A DNA stretch of 64,000 bases from NCBI RefSeq assembly GCF_009730915.1, contig NC_052488.1, forward strand, positions 21,880,305-21,944,304, written 5' to 3'. Below the pieces are notes generated by a model. That model saw nothing but the letters and a program-made list of their open reading frames with translations, was not told the origin of the DNA and did no database searches. Positions 60,650 through 64,000 of this stretch are shown in pieces; the stretch's first letter is position 1; every line of letters begins with the position of its first letter. The position numbers and the translations under genes are program-made. The DNA comes from Dioscorea cayenensis subsp. rotundata (taxonomy: Eukaryota > Streptophyta > Magnoliopsida > Dioscoreales > Dioscoreaceae).

Positions 60650-61640
60650 AGCTAAATTGAAGGTTTTGTAGTACCAATCTCAATGTGCACCATGAATAAA
60701 TTTTCATCCTCTTCACCAATACTTCTGTTTCTATACCAACAATTTGATTGAATGTGACCAAACTTTTTACAATGATAGCATTGAACATTTTTCAGATTTC
60801 CTCTAGTTGGTCTTTGGAAGAATGCTTGACCTCTTTGGTCTGCACAACTACTGTTCTGACTATCTTTAGTGAATACATCTTCAACAAATCTACCTCTGCC
60901 TCTACTATTACTCAACCCCCTTCCTCTAAAGAAGTTTATGCTTCTCCCATGACTGGGATGCCAATTCTGGTTACTTGTTGACTCTCCTCTTATGACAAGA
61001 GCCTTTTCTTCTATTTAGTCACAAGAGCCTTCTCATTAGAAACATCCTCTTGACTCAATAAAAGAGATTCATGAGCTTGAAGAGACCCTGCCACCTCATC
61101 CATAGTGATGTTTGTTAAATCCTTAGCTTCTCTTATTGCTGCAACAACAAAATTGAATTTCGGTCCTAGACTTCTGAGAACCTTTCCAACAGCTAGAGAT
61201 TCAGATATCTGATTTCCAAGCCTCCTTATTTGGTTGCAGAGATCTGTCACCCTTGCTATATAAGCTTGAACAATTTCATTCTCTTTCTTTTGTAGATTTT
61301 CAAAGGATTGCTTTAGAGCTTGAACTCTTAAAGCCTTGATTCTAGGATTTCCCTGGAACTGTGTTTGAAGACCATCCCATGCATGCTTCTTTTGGAGTTT
61401 TAGCAGCAGCAATCCAAGAGAACAAGGATCTATGTAATGCCTGTTGAATAAGAAGTAAGGCATGAGCATCATTTTGCTTATTCTTTGAAATCTTGCCTTC
61501 TTCTTCAGAGAACCCATTCTCTACAACTTCTGATAGCCCATTGAACCTGAATAAGGTCATCATCATAATACTCTAGTGATCATAGTCTTCTCCATTAAAC
61601 CGGGGTACCAATGGTTGAGCAAACCCGGAAGAAGAACTAC
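60650..61640 (-). pseudogene. Copia gag part with zinc knuckle
   Basis: The UBN2-type gag signature (VQAYIARVTDLCNQIRRLGN, VGKVLRSLGPKFNFV) is followed by a CCHC knuckle CYHCKKFGHIQSNC near 60740-60785. A protease-like stretch lies next to it at about 60360-60620. Fossil part of the same element. Confidence 0.85.
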
Positions 61641-61712
61641 TTGAAGTCATGTTGAACTTAACACTCTTTCACCTTGCTTTAAATCTTCTTCAACCAAGCT
61701 TTAATACCAATT

Positions 61713-62108
61713 TGAAGGCCAAATAATTAAGAAAATATATAGAAATAGTAGTGATTCATGAAGAAGATAAACAGTAACTTAAGCTCTCAGAATCAGACAT
61801 TCAAAGGCCAACAGCATACTCTCCATACTGGTCATCACGTCACCATACCTCACACATTACAAGGACTGACTCAATATAAATATGTAACAGAACTTAGTAC
61901 AAAGCTTGACTTGACTAAACACACTAACAAAGCATGACCCAGATTGCCTTGAACTAATGCACATCACCCAGATGATCAAATCAAAACCTTCCAAATCAAA
62001 CCTCACTGTTCCCTCTAAACATAACTAACTAAACTACCAAGGATCCCTGAACATCTTCAGCTGATTACTCAAATAGAGCCTTGATTAGAAGCAACTTATA
62101 TGTCTTCA
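61713..62108 (-). repeat. Copia LTR (5' LTR in element orientation)
   Basis: Same ends and length as the LTR at 57139-57534. Confidence 0.93.
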
Positions 62109-62679
62109 CTCCATCACACTAGGCTTCGCCACGTCATCAAGGCGATGTCCAACCAACCACCACGACCGTCTTCCACTCAGACCGCCATCTATACCAACTC
62201 TTAATTACTCCCAGAACAACCATCCCTACCGTCAATGCCGTCGACAGTCTCCATTACTATACAAAACTTGGTCAAACGAGATTACTCCGTTATTAACATT
62301 CAATGTCGTGATCGTCCCAAGCTCTTGTTTGACATTGTTTGTGTCTTCACCGACATGAATTATGTTGTTTTTCATGGTACGGTGAACACTGAGGGCGATA
62401 AATCACATCAGGTAATCCCATAACTAATTAATAACAGTTAATTTTATCAAATATGAATATATATATATATATATATAAATGCTTTTGCATGGATGCATGC
62501 AGTTCTATGTACGTAGTTCTGATGGGAAGATAATTGGAATAGAAGAAGAAAAGGAAATAGTGGTGAAGAATTTGAGAACATGGATAGAGAAAAGTGTAGA
62601 GAAAGGGTTGAGGTTGGAAATATGTCCTGAAGATAGACCGGGATTGTTAGCCTATGTTACTAGGGTTTTGAGAGAGCAT
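62109..62679 (+). pseudogene. ACR (ACT-domain repeat) gene fragment, right part
   Basis: It continues the ACR similarity on the far side of the copia element. HSDRHLYQLL matches the ACR phrase HTERRLHQLM; a change of frame then leads to KRDYSVINIQCRDRPKLLFD and FTDMNYVVFHGTVN, a clear ACT domain. An intron with standard ends remains at about 62412-62512, followed by FYVRSSDGKIIG and LEICPEDRPGLLAYVTRVLR. A retained intron means the fragment was copied at DNA level and is not a retrocopy. Similarity stops at about 62679, mid-domain, where a PPR fragment begins on the other strand. Frame change and missing ends make it a pseudogene. Confidence 0.8.
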
Positions 62680-62997
62680 TTCATCAAACAACTCCCAGAA
62701 CCGGCTGGTGTCATGGCTAGACATTAGGGCATGGTTCAAGAAGTTGTTACAGGGATGGATGGAGATCAGGAAACCCACGGTTCTTAGCTTCAGAATCTCT
62801 GCATAAGCATCATTGTGGCATTGATCTGGGTACAAGCACGGATTAGGGCGTCAAAGACAGTAGATGTGGAGATGAGAGACGTACTGTTTTCAATAAGGGA
62901 TTGAAGCGGAAGCAGTGGGAGGACTCGGTGTTTGAGGATGAGGCAGCGAATGATGGGGAGAGCATCGTTGAACATCTTAGCGGAGTGTTTATTTTTC
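62680..62997 (-). pseudogene. PPR (pentatricopeptide repeat) gene fragment
   Basis: On the minus strand STVFDALIRACTQINAT, then in another frame VGFLISIHPCNNFLNHALMS and FWELFDEML, matches the N-terminal PPR tract of plant organelle-targeted PPR proteins (VFDxLIRACTQ, VSIHACNNLL, VWEFYDEM). At least one frame change and both ends missing mark it as a pseudogene. It abuts the ACR fragment tail to tail, with no spacer that I can see. Confidence 0.65.
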
Positions 62998-63630
62998 AAA
63001 AAAAAAAAAAAATTTAATGCGTGCTTAGTTATGTAGGATTTTCAAATAAATTTTATATTATTATTATTACTATTATTTTTATAAAAATGGATAAATTACA
63101 ACTTGAATTGAAACCCTAACATATTTTTTTTTTTATCACTTGTATTGATTCTCTATGTTCCTCCAATTCTCCGTCTATAAACGGACCATGATCTTCGTGT
63201 ATTCTCTAAAGCAATTCAATATATATATATACACATATAATTTCCCATCTCATCCAAATGTTCTTCCAACAAGTACATCTTTGGAGAACAAGGTCCATTG
63301 AAAGCATAACATAAAATCTCAACATGATATATATATATATATATATATAAATATAATTAATTGACAATAAACAACAAGGAAGTTCTAAGCAAATTAAAAG
63401 TACATTCACATATAATTAATAATAAAAGATTGTCTGAATTATTGAAAAGGAAAGCTTCACTCTGAGATCTCAGGGCATATATAAATATATATATAGAGAG
63501 AGAAATTCAATACATCTTATTTAAGCTAGCCCTGGCATATATTAATTTACAGTCTAATTTTCTCTGAAAAATATTTATGGGTTTGATTTCTGCTGATCAA
63601 ATTGCTGCTGCTCTTGCTGCAAGAACATAT
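62998..63630. other. Spacer including the duplicated 3' flank of the second bZIP copy
   Basis: A-run and AT-rich DNA with TA tracts near 63220 and 63328-63349. From about 63390 to 63590 the sequence is recognisably similar to 51225-51400 beyond the first bZIP gene (shared GAATTATTGAAAAG, CTGAGATCTCAG, TTTAAGCTAG, CAGTCTAATTTTCTCTGA with small changes). Confidence 0.6.
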
Positions 63631-63965
63631 CTAGTAATTTCGATCTCTGAAGTGCAACAGCGGGTTCAATTCTTCTATATTTTTCTTAATCATGATCTCT
63701 TCCACTGCCAAACCAACACCTACACTTGTTATTAATTTCAAAACTATTTATTAATTTTTTTAATAAACTAATTTAATGATGTGAGGTCTAATCTTGATTT
63801 TCTTAATAAATTTAAGGTCTAGAGTTGTGATTAATTACCTTCCTTGGACCCACGGTTGCTACTGAGAGTGAAGATCTTAGTCTTAAGATCATGATTTTCT
63901 TTTCTCAGTAATTTAATCTGATTTTTAGCGTTCTCAATTCCAATTGGCATAGTATTCACTTGATC
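63631..63965 (-). CDS. Second bZIP-like gene copy, 3' part (cut by window edge)
   Basis: Two exons are visible: 63965-63839 (DQVNTMPIGIENAKNQIKLL, RKENHDLKTKIFTLSS) and 63704-63631 (VEEIMIKKNIEELN, ending NY and stop). They match exons 3 and 4 of the bZIP-like gene at 51411-53180 with the same intron position and phase. Relative to that copy, exon 4 has changed frame: the Gln-rich tail (LQQEQQQFDQQ) is still present in the next frame but no longer translated, shortening the C-terminus by about 13 residues. The 5' exons with the basic region lie right of the window, so I cannot say whether the gene is functional. Confidence 0.65.
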
Positions 63966-64000
63966 CTGTAGCTCAAACAATATTACAATAATGTCAATGA

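Larger units (their letters stand above)
57139..62108 (-). mobile_element. Ty1/copia LTR retrotransposon, decayed
   Basis: Full-length element in minus orientation: 396-bp LTRs at both ends (TGAAG...CTTCA), a primer-binding site next to the right LTR (TGGTATTAAAGC, close to the tRNA-iMet complement) and a purine tract (AGAGGAGGAATTGA) next to the left LTR. The pol order integrase, reverse transcriptase, RNase H is that of Ty1/copia. By hand alignment the LTRs differ at about 15 of 396 sites; at the rice rate of 1.3e-8 per site per year this is about 1.5 million years. The coding part is broken, with roughly eight to ten interruptions, so it is non-autonomous. It sits inside the ACR gene fragment. 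Flanking 5-mers (CACTA, CTCCA) do not form a clean duplication. Confidence 0.93.

Noticed and set aside
1-64000. CRISPR arrays, bacterial operons or phage-type systems
   Set aside because: No regularly spaced direct repeats or prokaryotic gene organisation; all genes are spliced or single-exon plant genes.

Overview
This window is plant nuclear DNA. Most genes are split by many short, AT-rich GT-AG introns, and the protein set is typical of flowering plants: separase, ubiquitin E1, a MALE DISCOVERER/MRH1-type receptor pseudokinase, chloroplast UGP3, and DUF688. Several first exons are very GC-rich (for example the glutaredoxin-like gene) while introns and spacers are AT-rich. That fits a monocot better than most dicots; a non-grass monocot such as yam is only a guess. 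All exon models below were built by hand from reading frame, splice sites and phase; each multi-exon sum came out as a whole number of codons.

Layout. 714-12398 (+) is the 3' three quarters of separase, cut by the left window edge. 13823-18621 (+) is ubiquitin-activating enzyme E1, with an in-frame hydrophobic upstream extension. 18762-19649 (-) is a small MSP-plus-ankyrin protein converging on E1. 22147-22878 (+) is a single-exon glutaredoxin/4xCxxC protein. 22879-26928 is AT-rich spacer with a Stowaway MITE and a hairpin-rich unit flanked by TA repeats. 26929-29641 (+) is the LRR receptor pseudokinase. 29918-32387 (-) is a BUB1/Mad3-family checkpoint protein with repeated MAD1- and CDC20-binding-type motifs. 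34122-35147 (-) is a DUF688 protein. 35941-37190 is a fold-back repeat. 38085-41552 (+) is SAM50, with a hAT remnant in its first intron. 42466-48938 (+) is UGP3, with three G-boxes upstream. From 49 kb onward the window is mobile-element rich: a Mutator-like element with 400-bp inverted repeats and a perfect 9-bp target duplication, a diverged bZIP gene, a SINE-like retroposon with a perfect 15-bp target duplication, a solo LTR, and an ACT-domain (ACR) gene fragment split by a decayed Ty1/copia element and fused to an inverted PPR fragment. A second partial bZIP copy lies at the right edge.

Functionally the genes are independent housekeeping or signalling loci, with no operon-like logic. Separase and the BUB1/Mad3 protein both act in chromosome segregation but lie about 17 kb apart with unrelated genes between, so I read that as chance. 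I found no clear evidence of a wholly new system. The most unusual items are the nested palindromes of the Mutator-like element, the duplicated motif modules in the checkpoint protein, the E1 N-terminal extension, the degenerate bZIP pair and the ACR/PPR mosaic.
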